Of a stretch of 64,000 nt of DNA, positions 26,099-36,675 are shown piece by piece. The notes below the pieces were generated by a model. It saw nothing but the letters and a program-made list of their open reading frames with translations, was not told the DNA's origin and ran no database searches. The translations under genes and the position numbers were made by a program. Origin of the DNA: Porifericola rhodea (GTDB taxonomy: Bacteria > Bacteroidota > Bacteroidia > Cytophagales > Cyclobacteriaceae); the NCBI RefSeq assembly GCF_030506305.1, contig NZ_CP119421.1:550354-614353 (forward strand), read 5' to 3'. Numbering within the stretch: the stretch's first letter is position 1; every line of letters starts with the position of its first letter.

Positions 26099-27187
26099 TT
26101 ATTTCATGCAGGAAAGCTCGTACCCGTCCAGCGTGCAGTAGCTACGCATAAGGTCCGCAGTAAGGCAGGAGTGCACCGGTAATATACCTAACCAATCACC
26201 TACTTTAATATCTTTTAAAACTTCCGGACTCAAATGAACAATACCATGCTCCTGAGAAACAGACTTAATGTAGCAGTCTGTTAATGGTTCTCCCCAACCT
26301 TCGTTATGTAAGGGTACAATTTTACCAAATATCTGCTGAGCGTTTTCTTCCATAAAGTCTTTAGAAAAATGCACTGCGCCTCCGTGGATTACTACCTCTA
26401 CCCTATCTTCGTGTTTACCCACTACCGGACAAGCCATGCATACTGCTATCTGATCGGTGCTGCACGAGCCTATCTGTGCCTGTACCAGATCGTAAAACAC
26501 ATAATTGCCAGGCCGGATGATATCTACCTTTGAAAAATCATCTGCCAGGCTACAGCTTGGGGTATCTCCCAGGCTTATCAGAATAGGTCCAAAATCTGCC
26601 TCAAAACGATCTTTTACACTATTTAAACGCTCCACAGTCTCCAGATGGATTTTGCTTACCTCTTCTTTACCCTGAACATGATAGCTATGCCCGGCATGCG
26701 CATATACACCCTGAAACTCCAGTGTCTCTGACTGCTTGAAAAACTCCAACAACTTGGCTATCTCTTCGGTATTCTGATAATGAATACCCGTACGATGGTA
26801 ACCCGTATCTATCTCAGTAAACACGCCTATAGGTCTCTTCAGAATTTTGTCCAGGTACTCTGCGGACTCCAGATTATTGACAAAAAGATTAAGGCGAATA
26901 CGCTTGGATAGGTTTTTAATAATATCTTTTCTGAGCAGGTTAACCGGAAAAGCAACCGTAATTTCCTCCCAGCCATCATCCGCAAAGTAGGCTGCCATCT
27001 TTAGGGAAGATACGGTAATTGCTTTTACTCCTTCTTCGGCAATCCACCCTCCTATAGCCCTGGACTGATGCGTTTTGAAATGAGGCTGCAACTCCACACC
27101 AAACTGGCGTGCTCTTTCTGCCATAAAAGATATATTGTTTCTACACTTATTTTCGTCTAGTAATAATGTAGGCTCTGATAATTTCAT
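26099..27187 (-). CDS. D-threonine aldolase / D-serine dehydratase-like PLP enzyme
   Basis: The 362-residue protein has an alanine-racemase-type N-terminal barrel with the PLP lysine in LQPHFKTHQSRAIG, and a C-terminal D-serine-dehydratase-like beta domain. In that domain the H in VIHGGAVHFSKD and H-x-C in LPVHSCLTAD match the zinc ligands of this fold type III group, where H-x-C favours D-serine dehydratase or a relative and H-x-D is usual for D-threonine aldolase. The substrate should be a D-3-hydroxy amino acid. The neighbouring PBP4-type gene is 37 bp away on the same strand. Confidence 0.87.
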   Translation of the reverse strand: MKLSEPTLLLDENKCRNNISFMAERARQFGVELQPHFKTHQSRAIGGWIAEEGVKAITVSSLKMAAYFADDGWEEITVAFPVNLLRKDIIKNLSKRIRLNLFVNNLESAEYLDKILKRPIGVFTEIDTGYHRTGIHYQNTEEIAKLLEFFKQSETLEFQGVYAHAGHSYHVQGKEEVSKIHLETVERLNSVKDRFEADFGPILISLGDTPSCSLADDFSKVDIIRPGNYVFYDLVQAQIGSCSTDQIAVCMACPVVGKHEDRVEVVIHGGAVHFSKDFMEENAQQIFGKIVPLHNEGWGEPLTDCYIKSVSQEHGIVHLSPEVLKDIKVGDWLGILPVHSCLTADLMRSYCTLDGYELSCMK

Positions 27188-27397
27188 AGGTTAGATAATA
27201 TTTGACCGGGTGAATTTAATTAAATTATGCTAAGTGCTCAGAAAAGCTTCAAAAAATCCAGCCTTTCCCAAATTTCTGAAGCTAAAATCTGGATAGCTGC
27301 CAGCCCCAAGTAGAGATTTAAGTCATTACCAACGCGTATTTATACTTAATTATGATGTAAGTTCAGGGTAGTTTTTACAAAAAATTTTGTACAGGTC

Positions 27398-27427
27398 TTG
27401 ATACTTGCGCTAATCCTCTTACATTTG
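27398..27427 (+). promoter_or_regulatory. Promoter of the thiamine operon
   Basis: TTG at 27398-27400, exactly 19 bases, then TACATTTG at 27420-27427 is a full match to the Bacteroidota TTG-N19-TAnnTTTG promoter. The expected transcription start, near 27433, coincides with the first bases of the TPP riboswitch. Confidence 0.8.
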
Positions 27428-27432
27428 AACAC

Positions 27433-27512
27433 GAGCTTTAGGGGTGTTCCATGAATTTGGAACTGAGATTATACCCTTGGAACCTGATGCAGTTTGTACT
27501 GACGAAGGGAAA
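27433..27512 (+). promoter_or_regulatory. TPP riboswitch (THI element)
   Basis: The conserved TPP aptamer blocks appear in order: TTTAGGGGTGTTCC, a short helix closed by GGAACTGAGATTATACCC, then CTTGGAACCTGATGCAGTTTG split over the second helix, and ACTGACGAAGGGAA at the 3' end. Binding of thiamine pyrophosphate should turn the operon down. A hairpin at 27526-27543 (GCATAAA/TTTATGC) follows, without a T run directly after it, so control may work on translation of thiS rather than by a classical terminator. About 80 bases separate the aptamer from the thiS ATG. Confidence 0.95.
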
Positions 27513-27594
27513 AGACCATTCTCCGGCATAAATATCTTTATGCTGACTGCTCCTCTAAAGTTTATTGTTTTACCAAAAAAGTTAGCCAGAAAAG

Positions 27595-27798
27595 ATGGAA
27601 TTATTGGTCAACAATAAACCCTATGTGTTTGATTCTACAGTTACGCTAAGCCGTGTGCTTCAGGAGGTACAAATGCTACGCCCAACGGGCATTGCCATAG
27701 CTGTAAACGATGAAGTAGTTCCCAAAACTAAATGGGATGCCCACCCGCTACGCGATCGTGACCGTATCATAATTATTCAGGCCACTCAGGGAGGTTGA
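27595..27798 (+). CDS. thiS: Sulfur carrier protein ThiS
   Basis: The 67-residue ubiquitin-fold protein begins MELLVNNKPYVF and ends QATQGG. The C-terminal Gly-Gly is normally adenylated by ThiF and converted to a thiocarboxylate that donates sulfur to the thiazole ring made by ThiG. VNDEVVPKTKWDAHPLRDRDRIIII matches the family. It is the first gene after the TPP riboswitch. No thiF is found in this operon, so activation must rely on an enzyme encoded elsewhere. Confidence 0.95.
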   Translation: MELLVNNKPYVFDSTVTLSRVLQEVQMLRPTGIAIAVNDEVVPKTKWDAHPLRDRDRIIIIQATQGG

Positions 27799-27904
27799 TC
27801 AACTTCTGACAAGGTATTTTTTGGTAAATGCAAGCCAGCAGTGGCTGGTATGCAGCATGTTTTCAGGCCGCTGTGCCTGTCTGAACCTTTACACTCATCA
27901 TTAA

Positions 27905-29770
<1,866 letters not shown>

Positions 29771-29925
29771 AGCCTTTGGCAATCTATAAACGTTGATAAT
29801 AAGCTTTAGCAAGTTGTAGTAACATCCCGGATGAGAGCCTGGCTTTTGTCTGGGAATACTACCTCTGGCTAACAGCACAGATAAGAATCTATATAATGCT
29901 CACCCTAAGCTGAACATAGTCGGCC

Positions 29926-30549
29926 ATGATACTCAGAGTAATTTCTCATCCTGAATTTTTTGAGGGTGAAAGTGAGATAATTAATCTTCTTTTTGAGGCA
30001 GGCATGCAATACTTTCATCTGCGCAAGCCTGGTTTATCTACCGCTCAGGTACAGGCTTTTATTGCTAAGCTACCCGAAGGGTATCATGCTAAAATTATTG
30101 TACACGGTTCACCGGATTTACAAGTATGCAGCACGCTGGGTGGCTTACACATTCCGGAGTGGGAGCGCAAAAGGACGCGTGTAGAGCAAATAGAAGAGAG
30201 CATTAAACAATTAAAAAAAGCACAAAAGCTGGTTGGCACTTCGGTACATCAGCTAAGCCATATGGCAGATCTGCATCCCACATATGATTACCTTATGCTT
30301 AGTCCGCTGTTTAGCAGTATCTCAAAGCCGGACTACCGTTCTGACGAAAACTGGGAGATTCAAGACTATGCCTACAGAGACAAACTGGTAGGCCTGGGTG
30401 GAATAGATACCGATAAGATAGGCGCAGCTGCGCAACTGGGCTTCAGGCAGGTAGCTGTACTCGGAGCCATTTGGGAGGAGCCTCAAAAAGCCTTAGAAAA
30501 ATTTAAACAACTAAAGTCAGTATGCGAAAGCGCCGCCCTTACGTACTAA
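29926..30549 (+). CDS. ThiE/TenI-family protein (TenI-like)
   Basis: The 207-residue TIM-barrel protein belongs to the thiamine-phosphate-synthase/TenI superfamily: MQYFHLRKPGLS, the GLHIPE strand, GTSVHQLSHM, YDYLMLSPLFSSISKPDY and LVGLGGIDTDKI. It differs from the second family member at 31286 in lacking the usual VNDR and HLGxxD pyrophosphate-binding pattern (it has IIVHGSPDL), and SVH resembles TenI. TenI of Bacillus is a thiazole tautomerase, so this copy may do that step while the other is the true ThiE. Its last 28 bases overlap thiD. Confidence 0.82.
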   Translation: MILRVISHPEFFEGESEIINLLFEAGMQYFHLRKPGLSTAQVQAFIAKLPEGYHAKIIVHGSPDLQVCSTLGGLHIPEWERKRTRVEQIEESIKQLKKAQKLVGTSVHQLSHMADLHPTYDYLMLSPLFSSISKPDYRSDENWEIQDYAYRDKLVGLGGIDTDKIGAAAQLGFRQVAVLGAIWEEPQKALEKFKQLKSVCESAALTY

Positions 30550-31289
30550 GTATCGCTGGCTTTGACCCCAGTGGAGGAGCAGGATTGCTGGCCGATAGTA
30601 AAACCTTTGAAGCATTAGAGGTGACGGGCCTAGGCGTATGCAGTGCTATTACGGTGCAACACGAAAGTGCATTTAAAAACTGTCAGTGGGTTCTATTAGA
30701 CACTATTAAAGAGCAGGTAGATATACTTTTCCAGCAATACCCCATCCGGCATTGTAAAATCGGATTGGTAGAAAGTTGGGATATTTTACAGCAACTGGTA
30801 AGTCTGCTCAAGCAGCACCAGCCAGACATACGCATTACGCTTGACCCGGTTTTGAAAGCCTCTGCCGGTTATAATTTTCATGAAGATAAACAGGCTAATA
30901 CCCTGCATAACCTTCTGGAAGAGCTATATCTGCTTACTCCGAATACAGAAGAAGCACTACGTTTGCAAGCCGAAGCCACAGCCTACGAAGCAGCAGAATT
31001 TCTGTCTGAACACTGCTATGTCCTTTTAAAAGGAGGGCACAATGCAGAAGAGCCGGGAGTAGATCATTTATATGTCTCAGGCATCCAGGTAGCTACCTTG
31101 CACGCCAGCAACAGTCAGGTATACCCAAAGCATGGTTCAGGCTGCGTGCTTTCTTCTGCGATAACGGCTTATCTGGCACTAGGCTTTGCATTGCCTGAAG
31201 CTTGCCGAAGAGCTAAATCTTATACTGAGAGCTTTTTGAGCAGTAGCAAAGGGCTTTTAGGACATCACGTACCAATGACACTAACATGA
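30522..31289 (+). CDS. thiD: Hydroxymethylpyrimidine (phosphate) kinase ThiD
   Basis: The 255-residue ribokinase-fold enzyme phosphorylates hydroxymethylpyrimidine phosphate to the pyrophosphate. It shows VLSIAGFDPSGGAGLLADSKTFE near the start, a conserved substrate and ATP motif, then ITLDPVLKASAGY, LLTPNTEEA and the C-terminal anion-hole motif HGSGCVLSSAITAYLA with its catalytic cysteine. The start lies 28 bases inside the TenI-like gene, and the end overlaps thiE by four bases, so the three are tightly coupled. Confidence 0.95.
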   Translation: MRKRRPYVLSIAGFDPSGGAGLLADSKTFEALEVTGLGVCSAITVQHESAFKNCQWVLLDTIKEQVDILFQQYPIRHCKIGLVESWDILQQLVSLLKQHQPDIRITLDPVLKASAGYNFHEDKQANTLHNLLEELYLLTPNTEEALRLQAEATAYEAAEFLSEHCYVLLKGGHNAEEPGVDHLYVSGIQVATLHASNSQVYPKHGSGCVLSSAITAYLALGFALPEACRRAKSYTESFLSSSKGLLGHHVPMTLT

Positions 31290-31906
31290 TATCAAAACTA
31301 CACTATATTAGTCAGGCTTCTGAGGAAGGAGACCATTTGTGGGCAATAGCACATGCCTGTAAAGCAGGCTGCGATTGGGTACAGCTACGAATGAAAGACG
31401 TAAGCGAAGAAGAATATTTAGAGGTGGCATATCGTGCCAAAGCAATCTGCCAAACCTACCAGGCTAAGCTCATCGTTAATGATAAGCCAGAAGTAGCCCT
31501 GGCGGTTAAAGCGGACGGCGTTCATCTGGGAAAAGAAGATATGCACCCTAAAGAGGCACGTGCCCTGCTTGGCCCGGATTTTATTATTGGAGCCACTGCC
31601 AATACAACCGAAGATATAGAAAGAGCGGTGCTTGCAGGAGCAGATTATGTAGGTGTAGGTCCATTTCGCTTTACAAAAACCAAGAAAAAACTGAGCCCTA
31701 TACTGGGACAGGAGGGCATTGCCCAAATTTTTGAATGGATCAAACAAAAGGAAATTCGTACACCTATCGTCGCTATTGGAGGTATAGTAGAAGAAGATGT
31801 CCACGCTCTCCGTCAGCTGGGAGTACATGGCATTGCCATTTCGGGTCTTATCACCTGTACTCCTGCCCAACAGTGTGCCGACTTAGTTAAAAGATTAAGT
31901 AACTAA
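31286..31906 (+). CDS. thiE: Thiamine-phosphate synthase ThiE
   Basis: The 206-residue TIM barrel joins hydroxymethylpyrimidine pyrophosphate and thiazole phosphate. Key motifs are CDWVQLRMKDVSEEEY, KLIVNDKPEVALAVKADGVHLGKEDM (pyrimidine and pyrophosphate binding), FIIGATANT, ADYVGVGPFRFTKTKK and VAIGGIVEEDV. The start overlaps thiD by ATGA. Compared with the TenI-like copy at 29926 it keeps the full active-site pattern, so it is the better candidate for the true synthase. Confidence 0.93.
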   Translation: MISKLHYISQASEEGDHLWAIAHACKAGCDWVQLRMKDVSEEEYLEVAYRAKAICQTYQAKLIVNDKPEVALAVKADGVHLGKEDMHPKEARALLGPDFIIGATANTTEDIERAVLAGADYVGVGPFRFTKTKKKLSPILGQEGIAQIFEWIKQKEIRTPIVAIGGIVEEDVHALRQLGVHGIAISGLITCTPAQQCADLVKRLSN

Positions 31907-31917
31907 ACTAAAAAAGC

Positions 31918-32688
31918 ATGACCACCTTAAACATAGCAGATAAAACATTTACTTCTCGCCTTTTTACCGGCACCGGCAAATTTAGCTCCAGCCACTTGAT
32001 GGAAGAAGCCTTGGTAGTTTCCGGCTCAGAGCTAGTAACTGTAGCTCTTAAGCGGGTAGATATTCATCAGGAAGATGACGACCTTCTTCAGCATTTAAAT
32101 CATCCTCAGTTCAACCTCTTACCCAACACATCTGGAGTGCGTACGGCTAAAGAAGCGGTACTGGCTGCCCAATTGGCCAGAGAGGCTCTGGAGACTAATT
32201 GGGTAAAACTGGAAATTCACCCTGACCCTAAATATTTGCTCCCCGACCCAGTAGAAACGCTAAAAGCAACTGAAGAACTCGCTAAACTAGGTTTTGTAGT
32301 GCTGCCCTACATCCATGCCGACCCAGTGCTTTGCAAACGGCTGGAAGAGGCTGGCACAGCTGCCGTAATGCCTCTGGGCTCTCCAATCGGAAGTAATAAG
32401 GGTTTAAAAACTGCTGACTTTCTGGAAATTATTATAGAGCAAAGTAAAGTGCCGGTAGTAGTAGACGCAGGCATCGGAAGCCCCTCACATGCTGCCCAGG
32501 CTATGGAAATGGGAGCAGATGCAGTACTCGTAAATACTGCCATAGCGGTAGCCAAAAATCCGGTAATGATGGCAGAGGCATTTAAAATTGCGGTAGAAGC
32601 CGGACGCATGGCCTACGAGGCAGGTTTGGGGCAAAGCAGGCAACAGGCCAGAGCTACCAGCCCCCTCACCTCTTTTCTGGATGATTGA
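31918..32688 (+). CDS. thiG: Thiazole synthase ThiG
   Basis: The 256-residue TIM-barrel enzyme forms the thiazole ring from deoxyxylulose phosphate, dehydroglycine and ThiS thiocarboxylate. It has [55 protein letters not shown] (with the Schiff-base lysine) and [33 protein letters not shown]. It follows thiE by 11 bases and precedes thiH, its source of dehydroglycine. Confidence 0.96.
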   Translation: MTTLNIADKTFTSRLFTGTGKFSSSHLMEEALVVSGSELVTVALKRVDIHQEDDDLLQHLNHPQFNLLPNTSGVRTAKEAVLAAQLAREALETNWVKLEIHPDPKYLLPDPVETLKATEELAKLGFVVLPYIHADPVLCKRLEEAGTAAVMPLGSPIGSNKGLKTADFLEIIIEQSKVPVVVDAGIGSPSHAAQAMEMGADAVLVNTAIAVAKNPVMMAEAFKIAVEAGRMAYEAGLGQSRQQARATSPLTSFLDD

Positions 32689-32731
32689 TAGCATATTATT
32701 ATGGTAAATGGTAAATAGTAAAGAAGCAGAG

Positions 32732-33850
32732 ATGTATACTTTTAAAGATATTTTCGCCCAGTACGACTGGGATAGCGTGAAGGCAGATATATATAGCAAA
32801 AATACTACGGATGTAGAAAGAGCATTGAACAAAAGCAGAAGAACCCTGGACGACTTCAAAGCTTTAATTTCACCTGCTGCCCTACCCTACCTGGAAGAGA
32901 TGGCCCAGTTAAGCCATCAACTTACGCAGAAACGCTTTGGCAATACCATGCAGCTATATGCGCCTATGTACCTCTCTAACGAATGCCACAACATCTGCTC
33001 TTACTGCGGCTTTAGCTTTAACAATAAAGTAAGACGCCGTACCCTGAGTGTAAAAGAGATTGAGCAGGAGATAGAAGCTGTAAAAAAGTGGGGTTATGAC
33101 CATATACTGCTTGTTACCGGAGAAGATCATATAAAGGTAGGCATGCATTATTTCAGAGAAGTTTTTCCTGTTTTTCAGAAGCACTTTTCCAACATCTCAA
33201 TGGAGGTACAGCCCATGGATCAGCATGAGTACGAGGAATTAATTAGCCTGGGCTTATATTCCGTACTAGTTTATCAGGAAACTTATCATCAGGCGGATTA
33301 TCGCAAACATCACCTCAAAGGACGCAAAGCAAATTTTGACTATCGCCTCGAGACACCTGACCGCCTGGGTCGTGCCGGCATTCATAAAATCGGATTAGGC
33401 GTACTCATCGGTTTAGAAGACTGGCGTACCGATAGTTTTTTTAATGCTCTTCATCTGGATTACCTGGAAAAAACTTACTGGCAAACCAAGTACTCTGTCT
33501 CTTTTCCCCGGCTAAGACCTTTTTCTGGAGGCGATGTAGCCAAAGTACATATCAGCGACCGGGAACTGGTTCAGCTCATTTGCGCCTACCGCATTTTTAA
33601 TGAAGATGTAGAACTTTCACTTTCTACTAGAGAAACAGAAAAATTCAGAAATCACGTGATCAAACTAGGAATTACATCTATCAGCGCCGGTTCTAAAACT
33701 AATCCGGGAGGCTATGCGGTAGAACCGGAATCTCTGGAGCAGTTTGAGATTTCGGATGAGCGAGACCCTAATGAGGTAGCGGCCATGATTAAAGCTCAAG
33801 GCTACGAAGCCGTATGGAAAGATTGGGATAAGGTGTATGGAGTGGAGTAG
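32732..33850 (+). CDS. thiH: 2-iminoacetate synthase ThiH
   Basis: This radical SAM enzyme cleaves tyrosine to give dehydroglycine for ThiG. The iron-sulfur motif C-x3-C-x2-C is in LSNECHNICSYCGFS, followed by ILLVTGEDH, VYQETYHQADY and TSISAGSKTNPGGYA. I place the start at the ATG 32732 (MYTFKDIFAQYDWD) because the family begins there; an ATG at 32708 would add eight residues. Use of ThiH rather than glycine oxidase ThiO suggests operation under low oxygen or with a protected cluster. It is the last gene of the thiamine operon. Confidence 0.93.
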   Translation: MYTFKDIFAQYDWDSVKADIYSKNTTDVERALNKSRRTLDDFKALISPAALPYLEEMAQLSHQLTQKRFGNTMQLYAPMYLSNECHNICSYCGFSFNNKVRRRTLSVKEIEQEIEAVKKWGYDHILLVTGEDHIKVGMHYFREVFPVFQKHFSNISMEVQPMDQHEYEELISLGLYSVLVYQETYHQADYRKHHLKGRKANFDYRLETPDRLGRAGIHKIGLGVLIGLEDWRTDSFFNALHLDYLEKTYWQTKYSVSFPRLRPFSGGDVAKVHISDRELVQLICAYRIFNEDVELSLSTRETEKFRNHVIKLGITSISAGSKTNPGGYAVEPESLEQFEISDERDPNEVAAMIKAQGYEAVWKDWDKVYGVE

Positions 33851-33947
33851 ACCTGCTACTATATACTGTACATGGTTCTGCACTGCCTGAGTATTTTTCA
33901 GGTAATCCTTTATCTTAAGAGCTTTGTATACTGACAAACCTAGATCT

Positions 33948-34640
33948 ATGCCAGAAACATCCTTGGAAGAGCACTATAAGCAGATGTGGAGCCATGCTCA
34001 ACAGCATATACTGGACAAAGGAGCCAAAGCAGACCTTCAGATAGATGATGCGCATGACAAAAGGTACGGAATTACCCTGCTGCTTCGTCCGCCTCAAACT
34101 GTAGCGCAGCAGATTGAAGCTTTTCTGAGTCAGATGCAAGGTCTGGAGCCAGATCAATATTACTATCCTGTTTCTGACCTCCACCTGACAGTTTTATCAA
34201 TTATCTCCTGCTATTCTGGCTTTAGCTTAGACCAGATCAACATCAATGATTATGACCAAAAAATTGAAGATGTCCTTTTAGGCTTGCCGCCTCTTGAGCT
34301 CTCTTTTCGGGGTATAACAGCTTCACCAGCTACTATTCTCCTGCAGGGATTTCCGCACAATGAGGCTCTGCAAATGCTGAGAGACAGGCTTAGAAGTAGT
34401 TTTAAAAGCTCCAACTTACAGCACTCTATAGATTCTCGCTACCATATTTTTACCGCACACAGTACCATTATAAGATTTAGAAAAGCATTCAAAAGACCCT
34501 CTCGTTTTATTGAGCAACTCGAAAAATATCGGGATTATCCCTTTGGAACTTTTACCGCTCAAGAGCTTGAACTTGTAGCTAATGACTGGTACCAACGTCA
34601 GGGAAAAGTTCGTTTACTCAAAACTTATTCTCTCACATAA
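33948..34640 (+). CDS. 2H phosphoesterase-superfamily protein (2'-5' RNA ligase-like)
   Basis: The protein (231 residues from the ATG at 33948) has two H-x-T/S motifs about 110 residues apart, HLTV in SDLHLTVLSI and HSTI in FTAHSTIIRF, which mark the 2H phosphoesterase fold that also includes 2'-5' RNA ligases and cyclic phosphodiesterases. The substrate is unknown. It starts about 100 bp after thiH with no visible terminator between, so read-through from the thiamine operon is possible. An upstream TTG at 33924 is a less likely start. Confidence 0.75.
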   Translation: MPETSLEEHYKQMWSHAQQHILDKGAKADLQIDDAHDKRYGITLLLRPPQTVAQQIEAFLSQMQGLEPDQYYYPVSDLHLTVLSIISCYSGFSLDQININDYDQKIEDVLLGLPPLELSFRGITASPATILLQGFPHNEALQMLRDRLRSSFKSSNLQHSIDSRYHIFTAHSTIIRFRKAFKRPSRFIEQLEKYRDYPFGTFTAQELELVANDWYQRQGKVRLLKTYSLT

Positions 34641-34719
34641 AGCCCCTACCCTGTTTTTTTTAAGCCGCCAGAATGAATGTTTAATTTAGTAGTAGCGTTA
34701 CATCTGCGTTTATATTTTC

Positions 34720-34727
34720 TATTTTTG
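34720..34727 (+). promoter_or_regulatory. Candidate -7 element before the ABC-F gene
   Basis: TATTTTTG matches TAnnTTTG and ends seven bases before the ATG at 34735. No TTG at the ideal upstream distance is visible. If used, the transcript would be nearly leaderless. Confidence 0.35.
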
Positions 34728-34734
34728 CAGCTAT

Positions 34735-36669
34735 ATGTTAGCCATAAATAACCTATCGTACTATATCGGAAGCCGTCCTATTTACCAGGAGGCAAACCTT
34801 CATATTAAACCTAAAGATAAGATTGGCCTTATTGGCCTCAACGGAACAGGAAAAACTACCCTGCTCCGCCTTATCAATGGAGAATACACTGCTGACGGTG
34901 GAGAGATCAGCAAGTCCAATGATTGTAGCATAGGCTACCTCAATCAGGATTTACTTTCTTTTCAGTCAGACGACTCTATTCTTAATGTAGCCATGCAGGC
35001 TTTTCAGGAGGCTTTGGAGATAGAGCATAAGATTGAAATGCTTCTAAAGCAGATGGAGACTAATTATAGCGATGATTTGGTTGATAAGCTCGCTAAGTTG
35101 CAGGAGAAATTTGAGATGATGGAAGGCTATGCCCTGCAAGCCAAAGCTGAAGAAATTCTGGAAGGGATAGGCTTTAGCAGCGAAGACCTTAAGCGCCCGC
35201 TCAGAGAGTTCTCCGGAGGGTGGCGTATGCGGGTTATGCTGGCTAAGCTGCTTCTAGAGAAACCCTCTCTACTTATGCTGGATGAGCCTACCAACCACTT
35301 GGACTTACCTTCTATTCAGTGGATTGAGAATTACCTACGCTCGTACGAAGGAGCAGTTATAGTAGTCTCTCACGACCGTCAGTTTCTGGATAACACCATT
35401 ACATCTATTGTAGAAGTGGCTAACCAGCAGCTGAATGTATACTCTGGTAACTACTCATTTTACCTGGAGGAAAGAGAGCTGAGAAGAGAAATTCAGCAAA
35501 ATGCTTACGAAAACCAGCAGCAGAAAATTAAGCAGACAGAGCGCTTTATAGAACGCTTTCGTGCTAAAGCCACCAAGGCTCGTCAGGTACAATCGCGGGT
35601 AAAGGCATTGGATCGCATGGATAAAGTAGATGAAGTTATTGATGAAAATGCCAGCGTAAATTTCAGGTTTACCTTTAAAAAGCAATCTGGCAGGTTTGTC
35701 GTTGAGCTAAATAATGTCTCTAAATCTTATGGAGACCTTCAGATTATTAAAAACTCTACCCGTGCCATAGAAAGAGGAGATAAAATAGCCCTAATTGGTG
35801 CCAATGGTAAAGGTAAGTCCACGCTACTGCGTATTATTGCCGGTACCGAACCCATAGAAGGAGAAAGTAAGCTCGGCTATAATGTAGATATGGGATTCTT
35901 CGCCCAGCATCAGCTGGAGGCTTTGAATGTAAACAATGACCTGTTGGGAGAACTCAAGCAAGCGGGTAGCGAAAAAACCGAGCAGGAGTTACGCAATGTA
36001 TTGGGCTGCTTTCTCTTTACCGATGAGGAGGTATTTAAAAAAATCAAGGTACTATCTGGTGGAGAAAAATCACGGGTAGCACTGGCTAAAACCCTGATCG
36101 GGGAGGCCAATTTCTTATTACTGGATGAGCCTACCAACCACCTGGACATGCAGTCGGTTAACATACTCATTCAGGCATTGCAGCAATACCAGGGTACTTT
36201 CGTTATCGTCTCTCACGACCGTTATTTCATTAAAGAGGTAGCTAATAAGATCTGGTATATAGAAGATCACGAAATCAAGGAATATCCGGGTTCTTACGAA
36301 GAATATACCTATTGGCGTAGTCAGCAGGACGAAAAGCAGGCTCAGGCCGAGGAGCAACAAGCCAAAGTCAAACCCAAACCTGAGCCAAAAGCAGAGAAGC
36401 GTACCCCCTCCGAAGCTCAGAAGGCACAAAAAGAGTTAAAGAGACTCAGAAGTGAATTGGAGAAAGCTGAGAAAAGAGTAATGGAGCTGGAAGAAGAAAA
36501 AGAGGCGCTAGAAAAAGAACTCGCCAAACCATCCGTGTATGGTGATGTAGATTTGCTGGCAGAAAAATCTGAAAAGTTTGACGCCTTAGAGAAAGAGTTG
36601 GACCAGGCTACCGAAGTCTGGGATGAGTTAGCTGTTAAAGTAGAAGCACTAGAAAAAGACCTAAACTAA
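34735..36669 (+). CDS. ABC-F family ATPase (Uup-like)
   Basis: The 644-residue protein has two ABC ATPase domains and no membrane segments. Walker A motifs are GLNGTGKTT and GANGKGKST; the signature and Walker B regions are FSGGWRMRVMLAK with LLMLDEPTNHLD, and LSGGEKSRVALAK with LLLDEPTNHLD. The linker between domains is rich in charged helices (KQTERFIERFRAKATKARQVQSRV). A C-terminal acidic/basic coiled coil of about 90 residues after residue 545 is the Uup-type extension. ABC-F proteins act on ribosomes during translation; the exact role here is not known. Confidence 0.93.
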   Translation: MLAINNLSYYIGSRPIYQEANLHIKPKDKIGLIGLNGTGKTTLLRLINGEYTADGGEISKSNDCSIGYLNQDLLSFQSDDSILNVAMQAFQEALEIEHKIEMLLKQMETNYSDDLVDKLAKLQEKFEMMEGYALQAKAEEILEGIGFSSEDLKRPLREFSGGWRMRVMLAKLLLEKPSLLMLDEPTNHLDLPSIQWIENYLRSYEGAVIVVSHDRQFLDNTITSIVEVANQQLNVYSGNYSFYLEERELRREIQQNAYENQQQKIKQTERFIERFRAKATKARQVQSRVKALDRMDKVDEVIDENASVNFRFTFKKQSGRFVVELNNVSKSYGDLQIIKNSTRAIERGDKIALIGANGKGKSTLLRIIAGTEPIEGESKLGYNVDMGFFAQHQLEALNVNNDLLGELKQAGSEKTEQELRNVLGCFLFTDEEVFKKIKVLSGGEKSRVALAKTLIGEANFLLLDEPTNHLDMQSVNILIQALQQYQGTFVIVSHDRYFIKEVANKIWYIEDHEIKEYPGSYEEYTYWRSQQDEKQAQAEEQQAKVKPKPEPKAEKRTPSEAQKAQKELKRLRSELEKAEKRVMELEEEKEALEKELAKPSVYGDVDLLAEKSEKFDALEKELDQATEVWDELAVKVEALEKDLN

Positions 36670-36675
36670 TTGCAG